Below are positions 47,226 through 58,748 of a stretch of DNA of 64,000 bases, piece by piece. The position numbers were made by a program, and so were the translations under genes. Each line of letters begins with the position of its first letter. Position 1 is the first letter of the stretch. Source of the stretch: Clytia hemisphaerica (taxonomy: Eukaryota > Cnidaria > Hydrozoa > Leptothecata > Clytiidae); contig CACVBU010000354.1 of assembly GCA_902728285.1 (NCBI GenBank), forward strand, positions 62,001 through 126,000. The letters run 5' to 3'. The notes beneath the pieces were generated by a model. The model saw only the letters and a program-made list of their open reading frames with translations, was not told the DNA's origin and made no database searches.

Positions 47226-47460
47226 ACAATTTTTTACAAAAGTAAAAAAATATAACAGCATAAAGCTTCGAGGCTAAAAATCTAAGAACATCCTAAGAAC
47301 ATATTAAAGTTTTGCAGGCAGTTTCTTATACGAAGTTAGACCAAAATACTCATGAAATGCTGAAATTAAGAGCATTTTTAGAACAAAATTCAAGACTTAA
47401 AACCGAAAGGTTAAGATTAGGCTTCACAACTTCTTGGCGTTATTTAAATAAAACGTGTAT
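47226..47460. mobile_element. MITE-A copy
   Basis: AAGCTTCGAGGCTAAAAATC, AAGAACATCCTAAGAACAT and right end TTATTTAAATAAAACGTGTA. Confidence 0.7.
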
Positions 47461-47982
47461 AGAAAAAGGTTGCAGCCGACCAAACGCTTGAGGGAGATTA
47501 AGCTAATCGACCGCTAATCCACTTTTGAGCAACCGGGCGCAGCTGTCCAGCTACCAGCGTATTTTTCAAGGCGTGTGGCGGTCAAGAAATTTCCCTGGAA
47601 ATCCGAAAATCCACGCCAAATGTTGAACATTGTGTCCATGACCGGAATCATTGCTGTGACGCGTTATATCAGATCACATAATATCCTGATACAAATGTCT
47701 ATGTAAACACTCGAAAATGATTACAGTAGTTAGACCCAGGAAAAAATGAAGTTTATCCGGTTTATCCGGCCATCTTACGCGCCGCTATCCGGCATCGAGT
47801 GCCACTCAATATTGACTAGACATCAAAAGTATGCAAATATATGCAAATGTATGTAAATGATAAAGATCCATATAACAGTATAACAAACCAAGCCAAATAA
47901 AGCATAAACACAAAACGAGCATTTCAAACAGACTCGAACCAAAAAACATCACATCTATCACAACACCCAAAGTTCTTTATAC

Positions 47983-48148
47983 CTTCCTCAGTCGCTCATA
48001 AAATGCATCATCAAACGAAAGGTTCATGATACTTAAATGAAGGATACCAAACTTTGAAGCAGCAGTAGCTTGTATGCGTGATGCGATTGTGGTATACATG
48101 TCGATTATAGAGAATAAAGCATCATTAGAAATGATAAAGTTCTTTTTT
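47983..48148 (-). CDS. isolated internal exon of an unidentified gene
   Basis: Bounded by a TTCTTACAG acceptor and AAG followed by a GTATAA donor on the minus strand, 166 bases. The open frame enters in phase 2 and reads (K)KNFIISNDALFSIIDMYTT, then ASRIQATAASKFGILHLS, then IMNLSFDDAFYERLRK. A second AG seven bases in would also work (phase 0). The text is clearly protein-like and has no stops, but I do not recognise the family and could not find neighbouring exons between 41.4 and 64 kb with confidence. It may belong to the same minus-strand gene as the exon at 63920-63980. Confidence 0.55.
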
Positions 48149-48674
48149 CTGTAAGAATAGCAAAAGGTAAGACTCGAAACTATATTGGTTTTAAACTGCT
48201 TTGCAGTATTTTTATTGGATATTCTATATCAAACTTTTATTATTGATACCAATAAGTTTTTAAATGAGTATTTCAAATTTACTTGACACGTCTGGAATGA
48301 GAAATTTCAATGTCGGTCACATTTGAGGTAGGGGCTGTTTCCCTTATGGGACATCTTTCATGAGTGGCAATTTTCAGAGGAAACATTAAAAACCTGCCAC
48401 ACATAACGTTAGTTTCTTACAAAAAACTTGTCTTTTTTTCTCTTTGGTATGAAATATGACATCAATATTAAACGCTATTTCATCTCTAATAGAGATAAAA
48501 ATACCATGACGCGTTGTTACCATAACAACCGAAAGCCGCGTTGCTATCGCTTTGCATGGTGATGATAGAATAGAGTGGATAAATCACTGAACTCGTAAAA
48601 TAATGACTGAAACGGAGATCTACTGGTTATCAAATAAAGGCAAAAAATTACAAAAGACTACAAAGCACCGTTAC

Positions 48675-48898
48675 CATGCCTTTGGATGTTCTTGACTTTT
48701 TGAGTTTTAAGCAGCCTATAAATGTTCTCAACATGTTCTTAATTTTAGTATTTTTGTGAATGTTTTTGTGCTATTTTCTAAGAAATTGGGTGTTTAAGAA
48801 TCAGTGAAGCCTTTAATTGTTCTTAACTTATTCTTATAAATTGTGGCCATCAACGTTTTATGTTCTTATATAGTTTTTATTCTTATAAAAACGTGTAT
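48675..48898. mobile_element. MITE-A copy (reverse)
   Basis: TTTGGATGTTCTTGACTTTT at the left and TATTCTTATAAAAACGTG followed by TA at the right. Confidence 0.75.
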
Positions 48899-49168
48899 TT
48901 CGTGAAACAGCATAACTTCTCTTAGACAAAATATCTCCCATTACTAGAAACTTTTTTTAACGAACATTGTCAAAGTGTTCATTCCAGTATTTACTATAGA
49001 GTTCATCAGTGGCAAAAGAATGATATCAAAACTGATTTTTTATCATATCACAAAAAGGCCGAGCAACTCGTCGACACACGTTTTTATCGCTATGAACATC
49101 ATAATGACGTTGATTATCAACGCATAATTTGACGCGCTACTTTTAGCAATGAAAAATACCTTGAAATA

Positions 49169-52100
49169 TGTGACCCTCCAAGCGATATCAAAGACACGAA
49201 ATTGTTACCGGCAACGAAGCGGTAACATTATTGCCGGCAAATTGGCGTATAATTTACCGATCTTGCCGATCTGGTTTAAATCATCACCGGCAAATTACCG
49301 GCAAATTACCGCTCAATGGTAGACCGGCAATCTGCCGGCTAAATTGCCGATCTTCAGCGCGACTTCAGATTTTTGACAGCGGCAAAATATCGGCACGAGC
49401 TGATTGCGTCACTTATTTCGGCTGCGTGAGAATAGTTGCCTCGTTCCATCCATGTAGCCATATTACGAACATCTATGCATCCATGTATCATGTATTTCTA
49501 TCTGTATCGCGTCTATGTATCTGTATCCATGTATGTCTATGACATATCTACGCCAATGTATCTATGTATCGCATCATTATCTATGTATCTATATCCTATG
49601 TCTCTATGTATTATCGTTCTATGTCAGGTAGCTATATATCTACGCATCCATGTAGTATCATCTATGTATCCATGTATCATGTATATGTATTCTATGTATC
49701 TACATATATCTACGCATCCATGTATCTATGTATCTATGTATCTATGTATCTACGCATCCATGTATCTATGTATCTATATATCTACGCATCCATGTATGTA
49801 CGTATCTAAATATCCATGTATCTATGTATCTATGTATCTATGTATATCTATATATATCTACATATCTAATATCTAGACATCTACATCTATCATAGTATCC
49901 CATGTATCTACTCGATGTATCCATGTATCTATCTTATCTACGCATCCATGTATCTATGTATCTATCTACGCATCCATGTATCTATGTATCCATTCATGTA
50001 TCTATGTATCTATGTATCTATCCATCTACATGCATTATGTATCATGTATCTATGTATCTATATCTAATATCTACGCATCCAGGTATCCATGTATCATGTA
50101 TCCCATGTATCTATGTATCTACGCATCACTGTATATGTATCATATTGTTATCCTATGTATCTACGCATCCATGTATTATGTATCTATGTATCTACATTAT
50201 CTACACATCTATGTATCTACATATCCACGTATCTATGTTTCTATGTATCTACATATCTACGTATCCATGCATCTATGTATCTATGTATCTATGTATCTAC
50301 ATATCCATGTATCTATGTATCTATGTATCTATATATCTACATATCTACGCACCCATGTATCTATGTATCTACATATCTACACATCTACACATCTATGTAT
50401 CCACGTATCTATGTATCTACATATCTACGCATCCATGTATCTATGTATCTATGTATCTACATATCTACGCATCCATGTATCTATGTATCTACATATCCAT
50501 GTATCTATGTATCTACATATCTACGCATCAATGTATCTATGTATCTATGTATCTACATATCTACGCATCAATGTATCTATGTATCCATGTATCTATGTAT
50601 CCATGTATTGTAGATATGTAGATACATAGATCCGTAGATATGTAGTTAGATATATATATAGATACATGGGATAGTACATGATACATAGATACATGCTAGA
50701 TATATAGATACATAGATACACAGATGGATATAGATACCTAGATATAGGCATGGATGCGTTATACTAGATACATAGATACAGATATATACAGATAGATACA
50801 TAGATACATGGATGCGTAGTAGATACATATACATATAGATCATGGATGCGTAGAGATAGATAGTAGTAGATACTTATGCGTAGATATGTGATACTAGATA
50901 CATGGATACGTAGATAATAGATACATGGATATGGATATTGATACATAGATACATAGTATGGATACATAGATACGGGTAGATATGTAGATACATGGATACA
51001 TAGATACATGGGCTACATTAGATATGATAGCTGCGTAGTACATAGATATGGATAGGTAGATGTAGATACATAGATACATGATAGATGGATATGTAGATAC
51101 ATAGCACATAGATATGGTATGTGGATCATAGATGTGTAAGATGTAGATGTAGATACATAGATACATAGATGCATAGATAGTAGTATATATCATAGATCAT
51201 AGATACATACGTAGATATATAGATATAGATGTAGATACATAGATACATAGATACACATAGATACATAGATACATAGATGCATGGAAACGTAGATATGTAG
51301 ATACATAGATACGTGGATATGTAGATACATAGATGTGTAGATATGTAGATACATAGATCCATGGATGCGTAGATATGTAGATATATAGATACACAGATAC
51401 GTAGATATATAGATACATGGATATGTAGATACATAGATACATAGATACATGGATGCGTAGATATATAGATACATAGATACATAGATACATGGATAATATA
51501 GATATGTAGATATTAGATACACAGATACATAGATATATAGATACATGGATATGTAGATACATAGATACATAGATACATGGATGCGTAGATATATAGATAC
51601 ATAGATACACAGATACGTAGATATATAGATACATGGATATGTAGATATATAGATACATAGATACATAGATACATGGATGCGTAGATACATAGATACATAG
51701 ATACATGGATGCGTAGATATATAGATACATAGATACACAGATACGTAGATATATAGATACATGGATATGTAGATATATAGATACATAGATACATAGATAC
51801 ATGGATGCGTAGATATGTAGATACATAGATACATGGATGCGTAGATATGTAGATACATAGATACATGGATGCGTAGATATGTAGATAGATAGATATGGAT
51901 ATGATACAATACATGGATACATAGATACATAGATATGATACATAGATACATAGATAGATACATAGATACACGTAGTAGATATAGATACATGGATATGTAG
52001 ATATTAGAGACATAGATACATAGATACATGGATGCGTAGATATGTAGATACATAGATACATGATGCGTAGATAGAGATACTAGATACATAGATCTTAGAT

Positions 52101-52626
52101 ATATATATGAACATAATAGATATATAGATACATGGATATTTAGATACATAGATACATAGATACATGGATGCGTAGATATATAGATACATAGATACACAGT
52201 TACGTAGATATATAGATACATGGATGCGTAGATATGTAGATACATAGATACATAGATACGTGGATATGTAGATACATAGATATATAGGAATATAGGAATA
52301 TTTACCATATATTGATTACGTAATGTTAGAATGTTTTTATTCTTCGTCTACCGGCATCCATAAGGCCGGCAAATTGTCGGCAAATTGTCGGCAAATTACC
52401 GGTATCAAACACCCTTCTAAAAATAGACGTCACGGCTGGTAACCGCAAAGTTCCCGCCTATAGGTTTAAGAAAGAAAAGATTGCTTGATTTCGTGAACCG
52501 ATAAATTACCGGCTTAATTCTATGAGTGAGCGGACGATTATCGACTATTGCCGGCAAATTGGCGGATCATTTTCCGATGTTTGCCGGAAAGATTTTTATG
52601 TACTTAAAATCGCTTGGAGGATCACA
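49169..52626. mobile_element. 3.46 kb inverted-repeat element carrying a satellite palindrome
   Basis: Outer ends TGTGACCCTCCAAGCGAT (left) and, in reverse complement, TGTGATCCTCCAAGCGAT (right), flanked by TA at 49167-49168 and 52627-52628. Next to each end are several copies of CCGGCAAATT in both orientations (49207-49390 and 52350-52590). The centre is the GATA-type palindrome. No transposase frame is present. Confidence 0.75.
49440..52290. repeat. GATA/GTAT-type satellite arranged as one large palindrome
   Basis: Left arm (49440 to about 50608) is built from ATGTATCTATGTATCTACGCATCC-type units; right arm (about 50612-52290) is the reverse complement (GGATGCGTAGATACATAGATACAT). The orientation switches once, at GTATTGTAGATATGTAG near 50610. 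Units are multiples of four and eight bases with a higher-order period of roughly 30-50. TAA, TAG and TGA are absent from several frames over long stretches, so the array produces long false open frames. Confidence 0.95.
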
Positions 52627-52639
52627 TATCAGCTGATAA

Positions 52640-53284
52640 ATGATAGTGAGTTCTAAAGCAATATTCGCAATAAAACGCCAACCACGTCGCCTTTGACAAA
52701 ATCTCAGGTAATGACAAATATTTAAAGATCGTTTCCATCAAATTTCTTTCTTCTACGACTATTTAGTATTATAGTGAAACAGCCAACCGATAAACCGACA
52801 CCGGTGGGAGTTAATGTTCAGAACCTAAAGGGACTGAGTACCACCAGTTGGACATGAGATATTACAAGTTTGATGTTTTACTTTATCGATTCAATAAGCC
52901 CGACTTGGTCAGTTTTTCTTGATTTTGTATTTTAATAAAACACCGAGCCTGTCCGGCTCCACTTTAATGTGAAATTTAGATTAGCAAAGGTAATTAATTA
53001 GGTAAGATGTTGGGAATCAGTTTTCGACGGGTATTTGCTAAAATAGGAGCTGCGTAGGAGAACTAGAAAAGGTTTGCGATAATGTGCTCACATGCCCCTC
53101 CGGCCGACAAATCTTCCTGCGCTTACCTACTCCTACATTCACTTTTCCCGCGTGGTATCGTTTCGGCCAAACTGGAGTGCCAGTCTAACATAGATATCTT
53201 ATATAAAACCCGAGATAGACCTACTAAGTCCCTATTTGAATCAAAATAATCCACCATCTTTGATATCTTTGATAAGAAGACCAT
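52640..53284. other. intergenic, no gene recognised
   Basis: Nothing identifiable apart from slightly higher GC around 53.0-53.2 kb. Confidence 0.3.
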
Positions 53285-53391
53285 ATCTCGGTGCCGGCAA
53301 TTTGATCGATCAAGCCTATCTTTCGCCTCGTCGTTCGCACCATTCAGATTTTTTTCCTTGATTAAACAAATTGCCGGTACCGAACTGTGAC
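53285..53391. mobile_element. 107 bp short element with CCGGCAATTTG ends
   Basis: TCTCGGTGCCGGCAATTTG and, in reverse complement at the right, TTCGGTACCGGCAATTTG. The motif is the same as that inside the ends of the 49-52 kb element. Confidence 0.6.
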
Positions 53392-53399
53392 CTTCTTTC

Positions 53400-54390
53400 A
53401 GCAAAGAGGGCGCATTATTTTGCTTCACTTGCCGTTGCTTGGGAAATACAGAATTTCTCTATTTAGTGTTGTATATAACATATCTGTGCAGTCTACTCTC
53501 GAAAAAGAAATTACACAACATAAGGTAGTGTACTTCAAACTATCCTTTAAATGAACGAGAATTCCTAATCCACGAGCCATGACTAACAAGGACTGAGTCA
53601 AAACCAATAATATCTTCTCATATGAGATACAACTTGCGTAATTCTTTACCAAGTGTTCAAAATCCATTGAACCTCAAAACTCCATTTTATTGAATTTCGA
53701 ATTTTTATAACGGATATTGATGTCAAAATGGTACTCAATAAACACAGCGGTTCGCATATCGAAATCATGATCTAATAACCGGAAATATCACAAGCGGTGT
53801 GCGAAATGCTTGAAGGTCGATTTGATAGGCTGGAGTCGTTTATAATATGCGTGTAATACAGTAAGTATAGGCGTTATATGATAATAAGACTAATGTTACG
53901 GGATTTAGTTTGTATAAACGACTGGAAGAATCCGGTATTCCGGCCTTATAGAATCCCTGGCTAGCTACGCAGAAACTTGCGTAGCCCTTCGTTCTTTTCA
54001 ATCAAAATATAAATTACAAAGAAACAAACTTTATATAATCGCTCCAAATTTCTAGATTAGAATGAAAAAGGTTTTAAAACTTTTGTACTGTTCGCCTTTT
54101 TTAACTCTTAGACCACGAGGGACGCGTATATGCGTCCAAAACAAACCAAAATACTGAATCTCAGACTTGAGGCTATAGCTCCTGACCACTTGATTTGAAG
54201 CGGAATAAACCGAATGCTTTCAGAAAGGGTATAAAAATTGCTTTCCAATGGTACCAAAACCATCTTCTAAATCATAAGCTACAAGCTTTTATGACACTTT
54301 AAAGTTTTAAGTTTCAACAAAAAAAACATTTCAGCTTTTTTAAAAAAAAACGCGCACAAAAGGGTTAACGAGTGTTTTAGTAATTAACAA
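53400..54390. other. intergenic, no gene supported
   Basis: Minus-strand frames at 53425-53667 lack splice or family support. A small hairpin GCTACGCA/TGCGTAGC lies near 53963-53986. Confidence 0.3.
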
Positions 54391-54394
54391 ACCA

Positions 54395-54737
54395 CACGTT
54401 TTTCTATAAGGAACCTTAACTTGGCTCTGCGCCTGTAGTTCCTTATCTTTTCAGATAATTTCAGCCTTAAAATTCCTTATCGAGTTCTACTTAGCTGCTA
54501 ATATTAGATTTGCTGTACTATGTGTAAGTATAATAATATGGACTACTCTACAGAAAAAAGACTTGAATGTTGTTTCGTCAATACTTTGTCATCTTTTTGT
54601 TTAGGCTTTCTTAAATGTGTCAAGTTCAAGTTTAGCTCTCTGTTCCTTAACTTGTTTTCTTATTCTCAGCCTGAGCAGTTCCTTATCAATTCCTTATTTT
54701 TTGGACCATTTTCAGGCTCGAGTTCCTTATAAACGTG
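54395..54737. mobile_element. MITE-A relative with AAGGAAC motifs
   Basis: CACGTTTTTCTATAAGGAAC at the left and GTTCCTTATAAACGTG at the right. The interior has about five TTCCTTA motifs where MITE-A has TTCTTA, so it is a sister family with the repeated motif changed throughout. Confidence 0.65.
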
Positions 54738-55048
54738 AGAATACATACCAAACCGTTGAAACAGATAATTCAGAGTATCATAAGTTGAAAAACAATTCTA
54801 ATCATTTTTGAGAATGAAGATGAAAAATGAAGAAGAGCTACTCATTTCGCATCCAAAACGCTTGACTCACAAGGTCCGGATTGAAAGTAACGAAAAAGAA
54901 AACACACGAAAGCACTAGATTTAATTCGGCATTCGAAATGCGGCGTAATTCTGAAGGCTTCACTTACAGTAATCTTGCTTGGAAACAGATAAATATCCCT
55001 ATACCTATAGCCTAATCGGGCTTTGAACTCGATGACCAAAACTATCAT

Positions 55049-55267
55049 AAACGTTGTTTTTTATAAGAACATACAAAATTTTTGAAGCCTTAGGAGTTTT
55101 AACGTTCTTTTATTTTCACCATTTTGTGAGCATTTTTGTCCCTTTTCTTAAGAAATATGGCCATTTTAGAAATTGCAAAACCTTAATGTTCTTAACTTGT
55201 TCTTAACATTTTGGCCATATCGAAGCCTTATGTTCTTAAAAAGGTTGTTCTTATATAAAAAACATGT
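55049..55267. mobile_element. MITE-A copy (reverse)
   Basis: AAACGTTGTTTTTTATAAGAACAT at the left and TTCTTATATAAAAAACATGTA at the right. Confidence 0.75.
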
Positions 55268-55604
55268 ACTGTAGGATGGCTAATAAACTTTCTCATTCCC
55301 AGCAAAGCTTTCCTGTCGCCGACAATGTAAAAAAACCTACACTCTGGGTAGGTACCGGGTAGGTACCAAAGCAGATTCAACAACTTTTTAGACGGTCAGT
55401 CTATAATGTTTGCATTCGTTTGTATAAAAGCATATACCGGCCGGTACGTCATAAAAAAGCAGCGGAAAAATCGTGGAAATGCGTTAGAAATGTTTTTCCG
55501 GGGAATGCGAAAGTTTAGCCAATATCCTACAGTACAACCCACACGAGAATCTATCATCTATTCTATTATGGTTGAGTTACAGGATGCTCTGGGAGCCCAT
55601 TCTC

Positions 55605-55790
55605 GCAGCTATAGATGCTTTGAGTAAGCATCCCGTCAGCACCTTGAACTGACTACCCAGTTCCCCTCACATGGCATGGGTTGACCCGGGCTAAGGTTTA
55701 TTCACTTGCCAAGTGAACCGTTGTGAGTGGGAATCGAACCTTGGTCGCCTGTACAGGATTAAGGTTGATGTCCACTATACCACAACGCCT
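55605..55790 (-). mobile_element. tRNA-derived SINE
   Basis: On the minus strand the tRNA-like head has a CGTTGTG/CACAACG acceptor-like stem, a TGGTATAGTGG A-box and a GGTTCGATTCCC B-box, followed by the same body as the copy at 19085-19278. The intact head suggests a younger copy. Confidence 0.88.
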
Positions 55791-55799
55791 CTTTAATGA

Positions 55800-56189
55800 T
55801 AACTCTTCACATCCACCAAACAAATAAGAGTAAAACTTTCCGTCACATTCAATCACCACCAACATGAAGGTCGGAAGAAAAAAAATATTAACAATTTATC
55901 ACGATTAAGAAGAGATAATTTTATGAATTAATTATCGGTCATTATCTTTTAAACACTTGATAAACATTGAAAATAAAACAACAAAACACTTCACGTCGGC
56001 GTTGCGGGGTATCTCTCTAAGGACATTGACAAGCAACAGTGACTCAGCATGCTTTCAGCTGTGTTTGACTGGTTGGAAAGTAGTCTTATAGAAATTGTTT
56101 TTACTTCTTTCTATCATAAACATGTAAACTTTTTAAAACCACGACGAAACAACTTATATATGTTTGGTAAAATTGTTAATTTAACAAGT
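55800..56189. other. intergenic, no recognisable feature
   Basis: AT-rich; nothing recognised. Confidence 0.3.
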
Positions 56190-56427
56190 ATTTTTATTAG
56201 AACGTCTTAATTGAGCTTGGATGTGCTTATTTTGAGCCTAAAATTTTCTTAAAATTAATTTACTTAAATATATAGAATTACCCTGAGTTATAGAAATTGG
56301 TTCTAGTATGAAATCTGGAGTTTTAGAATTAATAAAGCTTTAAAATGTTCATAACTCGCTCTTAATATTTTGGTCATCGAAGCCTTATGTTCTTTTATAC
56401 TTGGTTCTTATAAAAGAAGGTGTACAC
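56190..56427. mobile_element. MITE-A copy (reverse, diverged left end)
   Basis: TTTTTATTAGAACGTC at the left, GAAGCCTTATGTTCTTTTATAC and TTCTTATAAAAGAAGGTGTA at the right. Confidence 0.65.
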
Positions 56428-56438
56428 TTAATTCAGTA

Positions 56439-56657
56439 CACGTTTTGTTATAAGAACATCCAAAATTTTTGAAGCCTTCAGATGTTCTTAACTTTTTGAA
56501 TTTCAAGCCTAAAAATGTTCTTAATCTAAATGTTTTTATTTTCCCCATTTTTTATGTATTTCTGTACATTTTCCTAAGAAATTAGCTGCCTTAAAATGTT
56601 CTTAACTTGTTCTTAGCATTTTAGCCATCGAAGTCTTATGTTCTTATAAAAAACGTG
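56439..56657. mobile_element. MITE-A copy (reverse), 219 bp
   Basis: CACGTTTTGTTATAAGAACA...TGTTCTTATAAAAAACGTG with TA on both sides. It lies 11 bases from the preceding copy. Confidence 0.85.
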
Positions 56658-56911
56658 TATTGAGATTACGCATGAAAGGTTTTAGCATTGCTTGGGATGA
56701 GGGAGGGGGCAAACAATTTACAAATAAACAACTCGGTATTCTTAGGTTCAGTTGTCAAACGCCATGATGTTTGTATTCTTTATTCGTTTTGTATACTTAC
56801 TTATTTTATGGCAAATTTCATCATAAATAACGTGTACAGACAGATAAAGACACGGGTACAGACATCCGAAAATCAGTTGCGGCGCTCATCAGAAAGATAG
56901 GCTCCATCGAT

Positions 56912-57625
56912 GTGAAGTATTCAACGCTCGCATCATTTTTGACTTCACGTTTTGTACCTCTCAACAAGAGACTCGATGAGTGCAACTGTGTCACTGCAGA
57001 ATCAAATCCTTCAAACGAATGTTGGTGCACCCGAAGGGATGCCATCAGTGCAGAATACGATACAACTGGCCTCTCGACCGACTCCCATCAACTTGCGTGT
57101 GCGGATCATCGTTCGATCTAGCACACGTGCTCTCGTGCAAGAAGGGAGAATTCGTGTCTCTGAGACACAATGAAATTAGAGATATTACGTCCAAACTGCT
57201 GGAAGAAGTGTGCATATATGTAAGAACTGAACTTAATAACGAAGATTTACCAAGACATGCAAATGTCTCACTCGAAGCGAGACTGGATATAAGCGCTCTA
57301 AATTTTTGGACTGCTAGCCAAAGAGCAATTTTTGAATGATGTGAGGGTTTTCAATCCGCTTGCTCGAAGCTACAGCAATTCAAAAATTGAGAGACTTATC
57401 ATCCAATGAAGGCGAGAAGAAGAGACAATATTGTGGACGCGTTTTACAAGCCGAAAATGGGACTTTTTCTCCGTTTATTTTTACGGTATATGGGGCGATG
57501 GGTCAAGAATGCACGGTAATTTACAAGCGTCTAGCTGAACTGATAGCAGACAAGAGACATGAAACTTTCTCAAAAGTTACTATAGAACTATCATATGCTT
57601 CTCACTTGGCAGATCTACAGTGAGA
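56912..57625 (+). pseudogene. retroelement C-terminal fragment: zinc knuckle plus restriction-like endonuclease
   Basis: Broken frames on the plus strand encode a conserved retroelement end. 56980-57339 reads WPLDRLPSTCVCGSSFDLAH and VLSCKK (a CxC...H...C knuckle), then RHNEIRDITSKLLEEV and RLDISALNFW...QRAIFE. A second frame (57360-57623) continues with YCGRVLQAENGTFSPFIFTVYG and YKRLAELIADKRHE. Knuckle, RHN and (R)LDI...D(V)RV in this order resemble the restriction-like endonuclease end of R2/R4/NeSL-type LINEs. At least one frameshift between 57310 and 57375 and a missing reverse transcriptase make it dead. Confidence 0.75.
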
Positions 57626-57653
57626 TGCATCCGTGGATCGAGAGGAAGAGTAC

Positions 57654-57916
57654 GACTCCCGTAGTACAGTGGTAGAGCATCCGGATACGGTTCGCAAGGT
57701 TGTGGGTTCGACCCCCAGCCGGGTCATACCAAAGATTCCCAAAATGGTACTTGATGCCTCTCTGCTTGATGCTCAGCAACTAAGAGAAGGATCAAGGGTA
57801 AGTGGAGAAATCCAGGGAGAAAGAGTGGCGCCCTCCCCTACCTTCGGGTAGATAGCTATCGAAAGAGGAGCCTTCGGGTCGCCTCCGACTGCGGTCGCAG
57901 ACTTACTTTACTTTTC
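57654..57916 (+). mobile_element. second type of tRNA-derived SINE
   Basis: Begins GACTCCCGTAGTACAGTGGTAGAGCA (A-box) and GGGTTCGACCCCC (B-box) closing to GGGTCA, followed by a 180-base body rich in CCTTCGGGT and CTCCGACTGCGG. It abuts the retroelement fragment directly. Confidence 0.85.
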
Positions 57917-58085
57917 AAGATGAAATTTAAATGAACTTGTATGTAATTTCTGTAGTATATTACGTTCAGAAAAGATTACAGAGACTAGTTTTAGTTGGGA
58001 AAAGACAACCATTTTATAGTTCCAAAAATATTTATTTATTTATTTATTAAAGAATTACAGTCCAGGCACGCGAGGGCCTCTAAAC

Positions 58086-58748
58086 CTATCTCGTACAAAA
58101 AATCTCTTTTAGGTACAGTTTGTCACGAGGACTTCCCCGCACCCTCCAATTAAAGTCTTCATTCGACTTGGCTTTATTCATCTCGTCTGCTCTTCTTTTC
58201 CATTCTTTGATTTGCTCTTCTTTTCCATTCTTTGATTTGCTCTCTCTCAATTTTCGTTAAATCGTCGGTGATGCTCAATTTTACGTACTTCTCGTGCTGT
58301 CTTAGTTCAGTCAACTTCTTCATGAAGCGGTACTTTATATGGCTGTCTTTGAAGGCGACTTTGATTGGACGCACACCATTTGATTGTTTTCCAACTCGAG
58401 AGACGAAGGTTGGTTGAGTTTTTACGTTGACGTCGTTCAAAAGTTCGTTTACGAAATCGATATCTTCTTCATTTTCTTTTTCACGCACCCCGTGGATGAT
58501 GATGTTTGCGTCTATTGACAGCTTTCTTTGGTCTTCGAATTGTTCTTCGACTTTCTTTCGATGTTGTTTAGGTTCAACGAACCATTTACTTTCGCAGCGT
58601 CGGCAAAACTTTTTGGTTCTTTAGCCACTTGGACTTTCGAAATCTTAGCATTCACTGTCTCTTCAATTTTAGTGGATAGCTTCTTTTCCAGGACGGAAAA
58701 TTGGCTCTGGATTAGATCAGTTACTTGATTTTTGTCTTTTAGGTATTC
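58086..58748 (-). pseudogene. LINE ORF1, C-terminal half (RRM-like), two frameshifts
   Basis: Continues the ORF1 on the other side of the insertion: EYLKDKNQVTDLIQSQFSVL, then DANIIIHGV, then NGVRPIKVAFKDSHIKYRFM and YVKLSITDDLTKIEREQIKE, ending SPRDKLYLKEIFCTR at a TAG (58088-58086). One frameshift lies near 58560. A second comes from a tandem duplication of about 25 bases at 58190-58241 (GCTCTTCTTTTCCATTCTTT twice). Confidence 0.8.

Noticed and set aside
49436..52308. Long open frames (up to 372 codons) rich in Tyr, Ile, Ser, Met and Cys
   Set aside because: They come from the tetranucleotide satellite, are open in several overlapping frames on the same strand and have no start context, splice or domain support.
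53123..53428. 101-codon minus-strand frame ending near a GTAAGC donor
   Set aside because: It runs across the 107 bp CCGGCAATTTG element and begins without an ATG; no family recognised.
55713..55789. Functional tRNA gene
   Set aside because: A and B boxes and a stem exist, but the unit continues into a SINE body shared with 19.1 kb and the anticodon arm is poor.
57654..57726. Functional tRNA gene
   Set aside because: The acceptor stem is incomplete and the unit continues into a SINE body.
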